Shown here piece by piece: positions 1 to 8,494 of a DNA stretch of 31,433 nt. The stretch is from IMG/VR virus record IMGVR_UViG_3300032116_000880, positions 1-31,433 of that record; one strand, 5' to 3'. The stretch comes from a virus. Within the stretch, counting starts at the first letter, position 1, and every line of letters begins with the position of its first letter. The notes beneath the pieces are model-generated. The model searched no databases. It worked only from the letters and a program-made list of their open reading frames with translations, and was not told where the DNA came from. The position numbers were made by a program, and so were the translations under genes.

Positions 1-249
1 GCAACTTATGTTTCTTTCTGTAGGCCTCCAACCTAAACAGGTAAACATACGCCGCACAATTTAACCCCCCGGTACAACAGACCGGGGGGTTTCCTTTTAT
101 AGAAATTGGTTTGGTTTGGTTAGTTAGGTTATATTAAGTTGGCGGCGCACCCAAGCCAATGCTGAGGGACCACCCCAAAGATAAGTTGCAAGGATCTGCT
201 TGCTATTGGTAATGTCTTTACCTTGTGACCTTGCTCTTTTATATTCTTC
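1..249. repeat. Left copy of 249-bp terminal redundancy
   Basis: These bases recur at 31185-31433 in the same orientation. I found one difference: A at 122 against G at 31306. Either the contig is a closed circle whose ends overlap or the phage has a short direct terminal repeat. The repeat holds the end of the candidate structured RNA, a strong terminator and the 3' end of the last minus-strand gene. The mismatch lies 2 bases beyond that gene's stop codon. Confidence 0.95.
63..98. terminator. Strong intrinsic terminator at the convergence point
   Basis: An 11-bp stem (63-73 pairs with 81-91, six C:G pairs in its core) with a 7-base loop is followed on the plus strand by TTTCCTTTT. On the minus strand the stem is followed by TTAAATT, a poorer tract. 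It can end the plus-strand RNA coming through the circular junction and probably also the minus-strand late transcript, whose last stop codon is at 124-126. Confidence 0.85.
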
Positions 250-435
250 TTCAGTTCTACTCAAATAACTGTGCATACGCAATAGAGTATTGCGGCTTAG
301 GTCTGCGCCATTTGCAATATCTCTGGCGCGGGCCAATCCCACAGGTGTACCAGCACGGGCGCTAGGCGCTAGTTCTCTGCGTGTTTCAAGAGCTTTGCGT
401 GCTGCATCCTGTAGTTCTTTTGGTGGAACTGCCAT
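124..435 (-). CDS. Small conserved marine-phage protein (103 aa)
   Basis: I chose the ATG at 433-435 because it overlaps the stop of the upstream gene as TAATG; a longer ORF reaching 495 adds an unlikely Cys-rich leader. The protein starts MAVPPKELQDAARKALE and carries GLARARDIANG, LLRMHSYLSR and a C-terminal LWGGPSALAW. From memory this layout (VPP, GxARARDLxNG, RMxSFxxR, LWGG) is widespread in aquatic phages, both as a small protein and as a domain fused to head proteins. Its function is not established. It is the last gene of the minus-strand block, just before the terminator. The call as a gene is firm; the role is unknown. Confidence 0.75.
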   Translation of the reverse strand: MAVPPKELQDAARKALETRRELAPSARAGTPVGLARARDIANGADLSRNTLLRMHSYLSRTEEEYKRARSQGKDITNSKQILATYLWGGPSALAWVRRQLNIT

Positions 436-677
436 TACATTGCACCCACAACAACACCAATCAGTGTGGTTAATGCAATACCCACAATCCACCACAAACG
501 GTTATCTAGTTTATCAAATCTTTTATCAAATAGTTCTTTGGCATCTTTGATTTCTACACTAAGGTTATCAATATCTGCTGCCATGTGAGCCAAATGATTT
601 TCCTTTATAATGCGTATTTCATTATGAAGATCATTTAACTGCAATTGATGTTCATTGCTGAGTGATTTAGGTCTCAT
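435..677 (-). CDS. XhlA-like coiled-coil protein with C-terminal membrane anchor
   Basis: The 80-residue protein has a charged helical region with heptad character (about residues 5-58, including IDNLSVEIKDAKELFDKR) and one C-terminal hydrophobic segment (about 61-79, LWWIVGIALTTLIGVVVG). That layout matches small XhlA/hemolysin-associated phage proteins that act with a holin at the inner membrane. The start overlaps the stop of the 45-aa gene upstream as ATGA, and its own stop overlaps the next start as TAATG. A lysis accessory role is an inference from architecture and position; a virion membrane-contact protein is the alternative. Confidence 0.7.
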   Translation of the reverse strand: MRPKSLSNEHQLQLNDLHNEIRIIKENHLAHMAADIDNLSVEIKDAKELFDKRFDKLDNRLWWIVGIALTTLIGVVVGAM

Positions 678-811
678 GGCACAGACTTCCTATTATTGTT
701 TAATAAAATTGATAAAGCAAGTACAGTCAAATTAGGATTTTGACTTAGTAATTCCTGTGCCTTAATTGCTTCTTCTTCTGTGAGATCATTTAAAAATTCT
801 TCAAATGTCAT
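674..811 (-). CDS. Small acidic protein (45 aa), unknown
   Basis: The protein begins MTFEEFLNDLTEEEAIKAQE and ends LLNNNRKSVP. An AGGA ribosome site lies 7 bases before the ATG at 809-811. The start is 10 bases after the upstream stop and the stop overlaps the next start by 4 bases (ATGA), so it fits the operon exactly. It is predicted helical, acidic at the N terminus, with a hydrophobic LTVLALSILL stretch near residues 28-37 that is too short for a confident membrane segment. No family recognised. Confidence 0.7.
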   Translation of the reverse strand: MTFEEFLNDLTEEEAIKAQELLSQNPNLTVLALSILLNNNRKSVP

Positions 812-820
812 AACTATTCC

Positions 821-1159
821 TTAAGATAATTTGCTTCTTATTTCTGTAAGTTCACGTCTACTCTGTTGTATAAGGCAAGGCTTAGGTGTGCCGTTTACTC
901 CATAACTAGGTGTGCTCCACAACCATTCATATTCACCTTCATCTCTAGTTTTGCATAACTTTTTTAGTTTGCGTCTATTGAGATTAAACACATAAACACG
1001 GGCTTTGTATTTGCCTAAGGGTAATATTTCTTTTGTCTTAACTATGTCTATGAGGTCTTTTTGCCAAGCGGCATAACTCCATGGACAGTCTTGACGTATT
1101 CTATAGAAATATTCTGCCCAATCAGCGTGAGGGTCTTGGTCTTGGTTTTGGCTTGCCAC
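821..1159 (-). CDS. Conserved hypothetical phage protein (112 aa, GTG start)
   Basis: The reading frame has no ATG upstream of its conserved part, so GTG at 1157-1159 is the likely start. An in-frame TAA lies 24 bases further upstream. The body is aromatic and basic: DWAEYFYRIRQDCPWSYAAW, then ARVYVFNLNRRKLKKL, EYEWLWSTPSYG and a C-terminal LIQQSRRELTEIRSKL. I believe similar proteins with CPWS and EWLWS motifs occur in aquatic phages near tail genes, but I know of no function. Its first 38 bases overlap the 3' end of the 23-aa ORF in another frame. Confidence 0.7.
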   Translation of the reverse strand: MASQNQDQDPHADWAEYFYRIRQDCPWSYAAWQKDLIDIVKTKEILPLGKYKARVYVFNLNRRKLKKLCKTRDEGEYEWLWSTPSYGVNGTPKPCLIQQSRRELTEIRSKLS

Positions 1160-1193
1160 GTCCGCGTCCTTTTGCCATTTTTAATGTTTTCAT
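1122..1193 (-). CDS. Tiny Arg/Lys/Pro-rich peptide (23 aa)
   Basis: A GGAG ribosome site 7 bases before the ATG and a start 1 base after the previous stop support translation. The peptide reads MKTLKMAKGRGRGKP and then a KPRPRPSR tail: strongly basic and probably disordered, so nucleic acid or envelope binding is possible. It overlaps the next gene by 38 bases in a different frame. Alternatively its translation mainly serves to bring ribosomes to the GTG start of that gene. Confidence 0.5.
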   Translation of the reverse strand: MKTLKMAKGRGRGKPKPRPRPSR

Positions 1194-1194
1194 G

Positions 1195-1338
1195 TTAGTT
1201 CTCCTGTTTTGGTTTATAACCAGCAGCATAAGCTGCTTGGCCTTGACGTTCTGCTTGGCTGCGTGTGGGATATAATTTGCCATAACGTCCCCATCTATAA
1301 AATGTTTTACCATTTTTGTTTACTGTTTGTACTGGCAT
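1195..1338 (-). CDS. Small basic aromatic protein (47 aa)
   Basis: ATG at 1336-1338 directly follows the stop of the 73-aa gene. The protein reads MPVQTVNKNGKTFYRWGRYG, then KLYPTRSQAERQGQAAYAAG and KPKQEN. The pattern of Tyr-Arg-Trp-Gly, then Tyr-Pro-Thr-Arg and a helix AERQxxAxYAxGY is one I recognise as a recurrent tiny protein of aquatic phages. The function is unknown. A longer ORF in another frame (to 1313) covers the same DNA but lacks this pattern. Confidence 0.7.
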   Translation of the reverse strand: MPVQTVNKNGKTFYRWGRYGKLYPTRSQAERQGQAAYAAGYKPKQEN

Positions 1339-1339
1339 T

Positions 1340-1561
1340 TTATTTCTTCCCGTTATAATATTCTGTTAGTTCAGCATTGTGTTCTTCTGCTGTGATAGGA
1401 ATCCATTGACTGCCATCCCAACGCCAAAATTGATCAAATAAGTCTCTGTCATCTGGTGGTAATTGAACAGATGTATATCCCCAATCTGGATTGCTGGTAT
1501 CATCTGTTGCACCACCATATACACCTGTTGATTTAAGATACATTAGATAATATTGACTCAT
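1340..1561 (-). CDS. Small acidic protein downstream of tail fibres (73 aa)
   Basis: It starts 1 base after the stop of the propeller-like gene. It is acidic and Trp/Tyr-rich, with NPDWGYTSVQLPPDDRDLFD and FWRWDGSQWIPITAEE. The WDGSQW motif followed by a short helix resembles the N-terminal parts of phage tail fibre assembly proteins. With its position after the fibre genes, I infer a fibre chaperone or small fibre component. The evidence is short-motif level only. Confidence 0.55.
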   Translation of the reverse strand: MSQYYLMYLKSTGVYGGATDDTSNPDWGYTSVQLPPDDRDLFDQFWRWDGSQWIPITAEEHNAELTEYYNGKK

Positions 1562-1562
1562 A

Positions 1563-2717
1563 TTAACCTTCCATATTCATAAATGAACTTAATTGAATGT
1601 TGGCACTAAAGTCACCACTATCACCAGTGCCAGGAACAGTGGTTATAGTTATATGTGTATTGGTGTTTGCACTGGGCACAGTGAGTAATTTATTATTAAC
1701 AAATAACATACCACCTCTAGCGGTAGTTCCTGGCAAGTAACTAGGACCTGCTACAACGTTACCAGTAGTTACATCAATAAATGTGCTGTTGCCTGATGCT
1801 TGGAATGCTGCATACACATTTCCATCAGGTCCCATACAACCACCTATGCTTCTTACTGCTGAGTTTAAAGCTAAGTTTGACATAGTATTTGAAGCAGGAT
1901 CTAATACGCGGATAGAACGTCCACTGGAAGTTAGATAATTTGTAAAATATACATTGCCATTTTTGCCGTTGGCTGCACCCTGTGTATTTTGACTAATTGC
2001 AGGTTGACCATATGTGTTGCTGCTTAACACATTTGCTGTAATATCCATACGCAAATAGTGTGTGTTTGCATAGGGACCAAAATACACATTACCATCTTTG
2101 ATGCTTCTAACACCAGCAATATGTCTATTTGCTGTAGTGCCACTTAACACACCATATGTGCTGGTAAATGCTGTATTAGCTGCGGTATCTATTACCAACA
2201 TGTCTGTTTGACCAATAGCATAAACTTTATTATTTGCTGCCACAGCAGTAAAATATTTTTTAGTAGATAAACTTATACCCCAATCCTGCAAACTGTAAGA
2301 ACTATTGGCTGGATCAGCAACCAGCACCTTGTTGTGATCATAGGGTGGCCAATAAATTTTACCATCATCACCTAGGCAACCACCAACAAAGTTATTTGTT
2401 GATACTGCACGCAGGTTAAGATTGGTGTTAACTTCTCTGGCTGATAATGTTCTAGGATCTATTTCTAAAATAGTGTTTGCACCTTTGGCACTGGGACACA
2501 TATAAACATTTCCGTTTGTAGGAAATGCTACTGCTGCTCTGTAAGCATCATTTGTGCTCCATATAACATTGCCCAATGCAACACTATTTGACAATGTTCT
2601 GGTTCCTGTAGAAACCCATGTAGCAACTTCATTACTAATTTGAGTAGTGGTCATGTTATACCATTGCGGTGTACCACTCACTGCTGCGTTAACAAAGCCT
2701 CCTCTAGCTGCAAACAT
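1563..2717 (-). CDS. Beta-propeller-like tail or adhesion protein (384 aa)
   Basis: The protein repeats a blade-like motif of type (D/N)G-N/K-(V/I)-Y-x: GNVYMCPSA, DGKIYWPPYD, NNKVYAIGQ, DGNVYFGPYA, NGNVYFTNYL and DGNVYAAFQA. Each comes after a hydrophobic strand and before segments such as VLVADPANS or IRVLDPASN. Five to seven such units predict a beta-propeller, a fold often used for sugar or surface binding. The start overlaps the stop of the giant fibre gene as TAATG. It probably forms a distal fibre or receptor-binding part. No signal peptide and no enzyme motif were seen. Confidence 0.7.
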   Translation of the reverse strand: MFAARGGFVNAAVSGTPQWYNMTTTQISNEVATWVSTGTRTLSNSVALGNVIWSTNDAYRAAVAFPTNGNVYMCPSAKGANTILEIDPRTLSAREVNTNLNLRAVSTNNFVGGCLGDDGKIYWPPYDHNKVLVADPANSSYSLQDWGISLSTKKYFTAVAANNKVYAIGQTDMLVIDTAANTAFTSTYGVLSGTTANRHIAGVRSIKDGNVYFGPYANTHYLRMDITANVLSSNTYGQPAISQNTQGAANGKNGNVYFTNYLTSSGRSIRVLDPASNTMSNLALNSAVRSIGGCMGPDGNVYAAFQASGNSTFIDVTTGNVVAGPSYLPGTTARGGMLFVNNKLLTVPSANTNTHITITTVPGTGDSGDFSANIQLSSFMNMEG

Positions 2718-5700
2718 TAACTGTATCCTTTACTCAACGCTGCAAATACTGTTGTGCCATCTGTAAAGAAGTTTACAATGTCAATTGCGTTAGCAGTTGT
2801 GGTTAGTGTCTTAGAACCACCAGCAAACTTCCATGCGCTGGTAGTTGTTAGTGTTTTGCTACCAGTACCATCCTGCGTAATGATCAGCGTGCCACTTGCA
2901 CCAATGCTGGCATTGCTTAGTGCAATGTTGCTGATGTTGCTGGTTGCTGTCATTGCAAAGATTGAACCATTTGCCATGTTAAGCGTAATGTTACCACCGG
3001 TACTGCCAAGGTTAACGCGGGTCTCATTGAACTGCTTTAGAGTAATATTTGTATTGGTTAGTGTTGTGCCAAGGTTTTGATTGACCCAAAGTGTATTACC
3101 TGCATTGCGGAATAATATGTCATTGGGTTGAACATTGGTTACATTAACGTCATGAATTTCATCAAGTTCAAAACCATTCTGCACACGCACCAATATTTGA
3201 CCGTTGCCTGCGTTAGCACGCTGAACTACACCAATGAATACATAGTGTTCTGGTGATTGAGGTTTAACATTGGTAAATGTGCCTGCAACATTACCTAAGT
3301 ATAGTTTGTCACCTGCGGTATATGAACCTAGGTTTAATCCATCAACAACACCTTGGCTTACAATGTAACCTAACTGTCCAGCGGCAATGTCACCTTTAAC
3401 AATACCAATTGTTGTGGCGCTATTTGCATCAGTGTTGTTTACTGCACGTCTAACAGTTGCGTGATTACCATTAGCACCACTGAGGTATACTACTTCACCT
3501 TTGCTTAGTGTGTTTGCTTCATCATTGAGTGCATACACAACAAGGTCCTGTCCCATAAGCATGACATTGCTGCCATCTAGTCCAACTTGATGTGTGCCAT
3601 AAGTTGAATTGTAAACAATTTGTCCACTGCTTGGTGCTGTTGTACCTGCTGTGTTAAAACTTACACCATTTACAATTGTATTACCAGCAGTAATATTACC
3701 AGTTGTGTTAATATTATTACTGCCAAGACCAAATGCTAGATATTGTTGAACATTAGCATTGCTATAATTAATGTTGGTTATATTACTACCATCACCAACA
3801 AAGAAAGCTGCATTTACTGTGCTTGCACTGACATTGCCTGTAAAATTACCAGTAGTGCCAACTATGTTGCCTAAGAATGTGCTTGCGCTAACATTGCCAG
3901 CAGTGGTAATGTTTGCACCAGTAAATGTTGTTCTAATAACACCATCTTCTGTAAGCACTAGGTCTGTTTGACCACTGCGTAGTTTTAGAGCCCATTCTTT
4001 AGTGCCAAATCCTACAGCGTTGTCTCTGCGGTTTAGTGCAACTGACAAGTTACCATTGCGTGCGCTTGCAGTATTATGTCCATTGGTAACGCTGATTCTA
4101 GCACCAGTATTTGATGTTGGCACATCATAGCCAATTGTAGCCCAATGTGGTGAAGCACAAGCACCATCAACAATACGCTGTGCTAGTAATACAGCATTGC
4201 CTTCACCTGAACTTTGTCTTGCTGGTGCAAATAGCACATTGCCGCTGTTACCATTAAATGGTGCACCTGCACTGATAATGGTATTGCCTCTGTGTGCTGC
4301 TGCCCATAATTGTCTAGCATTACCAGCGCCAACTTGACCTACTGCACCCAATGAAGAATCAGTTGGTGCAGCAACAAAATACATACCAACGCCACCAGGA
4401 CCGGTAGTTTGATCTCTATTTGATACCACACTAATATATGCAGGAGTGCCAAGTGTGCCGGGCGCTGAGTTAAATGATGTAGTTGACAACCAACTAATGC
4501 GTCCTAACTCTTGGTTATTTCTTGCATAAGTTGTTAATGGATCATCTGTGTTCTTACCATTAGCACCAATGAATAACAAGCGTGGACCAGCATTGGTTAA
4601 TGATGTTGCTTGGTATGTTCCTGTGGTATACTGTTTCAACAGCATCTGTGGGAACACGCCAGTGGTTCCGTAATCTGCATTGGTATTTGCTGTGCCATCC
4701 CAAACAATGTTTAGACCAAATGTTTGAATACCATCATTTTCACCGCGGTTGGTTAGGTCAGCATCACCAATTGTTACACCTCTGCGGAAGTTTGCTACTG
4801 TTTGGTCTGCACTAAAGTCTGTGCGCCCAAATAGGAAGTTATTGATAACATTGGTGTTTATACTATAATCACTGCTGGTGCCAATGCTGTATGCAAAATT
4901 TGTAGTAGCAGGGCCATTTGGACCGTAACCATATTTTAGATCTAGATTATTTAAAAAGTTAAAAGTAATTAATTGTGCGTTTGCACCACCACCATCAAAA
5001 TCACTTTCTAATGCTACTAATAATCCTGTGGTAGCATCATATGCACCAGGTGATAGCGCACCAAAACTGTTACCATATGGGTCACCTGGGTCAAAATTAA
5101 GTGGTTCACTGTATAATGCATTGGCACTCATAAAGATATTGCTGCCACTGGCGCTTACCACATAAGTGCCAGCTGGGAATATGGTAGTGGCTACTGTAGC
5201 AAGGGGTTGATCAGTGAAAGCATAATAAGGTTTGACATTGCTGATGTTTAATGCATTATTCTGCATGTCCCGTAAACTGGTTACGCTGATAACATTGCTG
5301 CCCGCGGTAGTGCTACCGTTAATACCAATGGTCTTTAATTGTTCACTGCCACTATAACTAAAGAATGGCGCATTAAAGAAATTATCTGTTTGGCTAAGTG
5401 CAAAACCTTCACCTCTGATATTTGCGCTGTTGGTTATATCATTATTGCGTTGGCGTGTGGTTACAGTAATCTGCTTATTAGTTGCCAGTGTTAGGTTTGC
5501 AGCAGTTTCACTGCTTACACTATTAACATTGGCCAGCGCATTGGCCATACCAATTGTGCCAGTTGTGGTAATTGGACCACCGGTTAGGTTTTCACCAGTG
5601 TTAACTTGCGTTACTGTGCCACTACCAGTGATACCAGTTAGGAAAGCACCATTACCTAAAATATATTGACCACTTACATTGGCAGTGGTTGTGATGTTAC

Positions 5701-7876
5701 CTGCTGTGCTAATTGCACCTTGGTATGCACCAATTGCAGAGTTTGCACGGGCTGTGGTATAGTAAAGATTAGCACCTTCAGCTAAATCAGTGGTTGTTTT
5801 AGTTGTTAACCAAGCATTACTATTGGTGTTTGCTCTATCAGTTCTAAAGTATAGGTTAGCACCTTCAATTAGATCAGTTGTGCTAGTTGGAATTGGGAAA
5901 TAAGTTGTGCCATTATTGGTAAATTCCCAACGGCCACTTTGTTCATTCCATCTAAGGCTTGTGTTAGTTGCAGTTGGACGGTTAGCAATGATCTGCACAT
6001 TTGAATTTGTAGAAGCATTGGCATTTAATACAATGATTTGATCACGCACATACAGGTCAGTAACGTTTTGATAGTTAACATTACCAGTAACATCTAAGTT
6101 ACCATTAACCTGTAAATTGCCACCAACTGTTAATGGTTGTGTAGCAATGTAGCTAACAACTTGTGCGTTAGTTAAACCACTTACACCGGTTAGTAAACTA
6201 CCATTACCAATGAAATATGGTGCAGTAACATTACCAACAACTGTTAAAGTACCATTGGCCTGCACATTAGGTGTATCTAGAATAATACCTTTATTGTTGC
6301 CTGGTGGCGTTGAAACAGCAGGTACAGATATTTTTATTGGTCTCAATGATTCTGAAATTACTGCAAATTTGCTATCATCATTAGCCGTAGTAATTGCAAA
6401 ATTAGGATTAAGTGTTAAAAGACCAGTTAGTAAAAAAAGTTTATCAGTATTAATAGTGGTATTTCCACTATTAGTGGTTAAGTTAAAATCGCCTATTAAA
6501 GTTCGCACATTATTTGTATAAACTGTGGTTGCATTTACATTTCCGGCACTAATATTACTTGATGTAGTAATAGTATTACTACCAAATCCAGTAGCTAGAA
6601 AACTTGCAACATTAGCATTGCTGTAAGTTGCTGGCAAGCCTGTTAATAAACTACCATTACCAATAAAGAAATTACCAACAACATTACTTGTAGCAACAAT
6701 ACCAACAGTATTAACATTTGATGTAGCAATAACATTACCACCAGTAATGTTACCACTGGTAGTAATTGCTGCTGTACTGCTTAATGAAAATACACCAGTG
6801 CTGCTGTTATACAATAATGGAGTAGTTGCACTAACATTACCACGTGCTCTTGCCGCAGTAAAATATAGATTTGTATTTTCAGCAATATTTGCTGTGGTTA
6901 GTGTTGCACTTGAACCTAATGGTATTGTTATACCATTGATAATAACATTGCTGTTAGATAAATCACTATTTGGTATTAAACCACCACCATCAAATTTGAC
7001 ATAGGATGCTTTATAATTTACACCATCATAGATAATACTAATAAGTGTATTAGATTCAGCAATAGTATTAATTACAGAAGAATTACCAGCAAAATCCCAA
7101 TTGGCTGTACTGCTTGGTCCCCATAACCAATTACCAATATCATCTTGTTGAATAAGAACCGTTAAACCATGTCCAGTTGAAACATTGGCAAATGCAACAT
7201 TGGTTACATTGCCTACTAGTCTCATATTATGCACAGTACCTAGTGCAGCATCTAATGTAACTGTACCGCTGACATTACCATGGTTATAAACAGTTTCTTT
7301 ATAGTTTTTAAGTGTAATTGCGCTACTTTCAATGGCGCTAACAACTCTTGTATTGGTAAAATAAAGGTTTGAACCTTCAACAATATCCTGTGTTTTAAGG
7401 CTTTGACTTAGTGTTAAGGTGTTTGCAGCATCATTATAAGTAAATGTTAAATTACCTGATGTTTGTAGCAAGTTTGCAACACGGTCATCAACTTTTTCTG
7501 CGTTGAAGTCTAAACCTGCATCAACAACATATGCTAATACTCTAGCATTGGTATAATAAAGATTTGTATTGCCTTCAGCAAGATCATCTGTGGTCTTGCC
7601 ACTGAATAAAGCAGCATCATCAATGCTGATTACACCGGTTACTTGGTTAAAATTAATTGGTGCATTGCCACTTATAGCAGCTCTAACATCTGCTTCAGTA
7701 ACAGCACCTAATGAAACTATTAAATTTGTTTCATCAGTTGAAACAGCTACTAAAGTGTTTGCAACAACAATATTACTGACAATTGAGTTACTGTCAGCTT
7801 CAGTAACAGTAACATTGGCAGTGGTTGTACTTACATTTACCTGTACATTGCTAATTAAAGCGGTTACATTAGCCAT
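2717..7876 (-). CDS. Giant repeat-rich tail fibre (1719 aa)
   Basis: It is the largest gene, very rich in Asn, Thr, Gly, Ser and Val. Two repeat classes recur. One is (D/A)-L-A-E-G-x-N-L-Y-(Y/F)-T-x-x-R, first at residues 98-113 and seen at least six times. The other is (F/I)-x-G-N-G-(S/A)-x-L-T-G. Longer near-repeats include LATGFGSNTITT and LAFGLGSNNINT. These units are typical of long phage fibres of aquatic phages and predict trimeric beta structure. The C-terminal third has a different segment (SKGEVVYLSGANGN to DKLYLGNVAGTF) resembling fibre or capsid decoration domains. GGAG precedes the ATG. Role: long side or tip fibre for host recognition. Confidence 0.85.
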   Translation of the reverse strand: MANVTALISNVQVNVSTTTANVTVTEADSNSIVSNIVVANTLVAVSTDETNLIVSLGAVTEADVRAAISGNAPINFNQVTGVISIDDAALFSGKTTDDLAEGNTNLYYTNARVLAYVVDAGLDFNAEKVDDRVANLLQTSGNLTFTYNDAANTLTLSQSLKTQDIVEGSNLYFTNTRVVSAIESSAITLKNYKETVYNHGNVSGTVTLDAALGTVHNMRLVGNVTNVAFANVSTGHGLTVLIQQDDIGNWLWGPSSTANWDFAGNSSVINTIAESNTLISIIYDGVNYKASYVKFDGGGLIPNSDLSNSNVIINGITIPLGSSATLTTANIAENTNLYFTAARARGNVSATTPLLYNSSTGVFSLSSTAAITTSGNITGGNVIATSNVNTVGIVATSNVVGNFFIGNGSLLTGLPATYSNANVASFLATGFGSNTITTSSNISAGNVNATTVYTNNVRTLIGDFNLTTNSGNTTINTDKLFLLTGLLTLNPNFAITTANDDSKFAVISESLRPIKISVPAVSTPPGNNKGIILDTPNVQANGTLTVVGNVTAPYFIGNGSLLTGVSGLTNAQVVSYIATQPLTVGGNLQVNGNLDVTGNVNYQNVTDLYVRDQIIVLNANASTNSNVQIIANRPTATNTSLRWNEQSGRWEFTNNGTTYFPIPTSTTDLIEGANLYFRTDRANTNSNAWLTTKTTTDLAEGANLYYTTARANSAIGAYQGAISTAGNITTTANVSGQYILGNGAFLTGITGSGTVTQVNTGENLTGGPITTTGTIGMANALANVNSVSSETAANLTLATNKQITVTTRQRNNDITNSANIRGEGFALSQTDNFFNAPFFSYSGSEQLKTIGINGSTTAGSNVISVTSLRDMQNNALNISNVKPYYAFTDQPLATVATTIFPAGTYVVSASGSNIFMSANALYSEPLNFDPGDPYGNSFGALSPGAYDATTGLLVALESDFDGGGANAQLITFNFLNNLDLKYGYGPNGPATTNFAYSIGTSSDYSINTNVINNFLFGRTDFSADQTVANFRRGVTIGDADLTNRGENDGIQTFGLNIVWDGTANTNADYGTTGVFPQMLLKQYTTGTYQATSLTNAGPRLLFIGANGKNTDDPLTTYARNNQELGRISWLSTTSFNSAPGTLGTPAYISVVSNRDQTTGPGGVGMYFVAAPTDSSLGAVGQVGAGNARQLWAAAHRGNTIISAGAPFNGNSGNVLFAPARQSSGEGNAVLLAQRIVDGACASPHWATIGYDVPTSNTGARISVTNGHNTASARNGNLSVALNRRDNAVGFGTKEWALKLRSGQTDLVLTEDGVIRTTFTGANITTAGNVSASTFLGNIVGTTGNFTGNVSASTVNAAFFVGDGSNITNINYSNANVQQYLAFGLGSNNINTTGNITAGNTIVNGVSFNTAGTTAPSSGQIVYNSTYGTHQVGLDGSNVMLMGQDLVVYALNDEANTLSKGEVVYLSGANGNHATVRRAVNNTDANSATTIGIVKGDIAAGQLGYIVSQGVVDGLNLGSYTAGDKLYLGNVAGTFTNVKPQSPEHYVFIGVVQRANAGNGQILVRVQNGFELDEIHDVNVTNVQPNDILFRNAGNTLWVNQNLGTTLTNTNITLKQFNETRVNLGSTGGNITLNMANGSIFAMTATSNISNIALSNASIGASGTLIITQDGTGSKTLTTTSAWKFAGGSKTLTTTANAIDIVNFFTDGTTVFAALSKGYS

Positions 7877-7886
7877 CTAGATCTCC

Positions 7887-8414
7887 TTAAGTTGATGCTG
7901 TATCTAGAGCTATGAATCCACCATTCTGAACTGTTTCCTGTGAAGGATCTCCGGTTTTCACACCTGGTTCCCAACGCTCCATAACAAGAAAACGCACAAC
8001 ATTTTTATTTGAAGTAAATGTATTTGCGCCATCTTGCCATTCAAAACTTACCACAGTTGCAGCCACATTAGCGCGGGCATTTGGAAAAACATTGCCTGTG
8101 TATCTATTGGGTGGTATAGTGAATGAAACTACACCAGTTGTGGTGTTTGAAGTACTGATATATCCGGATGGAACAACGCCAACGTTGGCAAAATATCCTT
8201 TGACTCTGGTTTCTGTAAAGTTTGGTTCACCTGTAGATCTATCATACGCTACTTGATCAAGTACAATAGTTTGATAGTCACTGCTAAAAGTGTACCCACT
8301 TACATTTGCACCAAAATTAAATGTATATCTTTTTTGGCTGCGTGGGAATAACTCTACAACAATAGTGTCTGGACCACCAATATAGTCCGCAAAATCTAAA
8401 AGTCTATTTGACAT
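7887..8414 (-). CDS. Tail-fibre-associated protein (175 aa)
   Basis: I chose the ATG at 8412-8414 (MSNRLLDFADYIGG) because GGAG lies 6 bases upstream; a start at 8441 has no ribosome site. The protein is predicted mostly beta: PDTIVVELFPRSQKRYTF, then YGDRSTG-like strands and NVVRFLVMERWEPG near the C terminus. It sits between the glycine-rich protein and the giant fibre. I infer a structural connector or small fibre subunit. No family recognised with certainty. Confidence 0.65.
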   Translation of the reverse strand: MSNRLLDFADYIGGPDTIVVELFPRSQKRYTFNFGANVSGYTFSSDYQTIVLDQVAYDRSTGEPNFTETRVKGYFANVGVVPSGYISTSNTTTGVVSFTIPPNRYTGNVFPNARANVAATVVSFEWQDGANTFTSNKNVVRFLVMERWEPGVKTGDPSQETVQNGGFIALDTAST

Positions 8415-8494
8415 GGGCGTCTCCTGAGGGAACTGCATCAAAACTGAGGTTTATGATGCTAATATACTATTTAGCTGTTTTTAAAAAATAAGTA

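Noticed and set aside
106-128. TTTGG tandem-like run near the left end
   Set aside because: Only two to three imperfect units, more likely chance or a slippage site than a functional repeat.
435-495. N-terminal extension of the last gene giving a Cys-rich leader
   Set aside because: The ATG at 433-435 is coupled to the previous stop, and the extension is the overlapping frame of the XhlA-like gene.
1122-1313. 63-aa minus-strand ORF as one gene
   Set aside because: The frame's first part is out of frame with the recognisable 47-aa protein at 1195-1338; only its end (1122-1193) has its own ribosome site.
2754-8000. Several plus-strand ORFs opposite the giant fibre gene
   Set aside because: They are hydrophobic shadow frames produced by Asn/Thr-rich codons on the other strand and lack ribosome sites.
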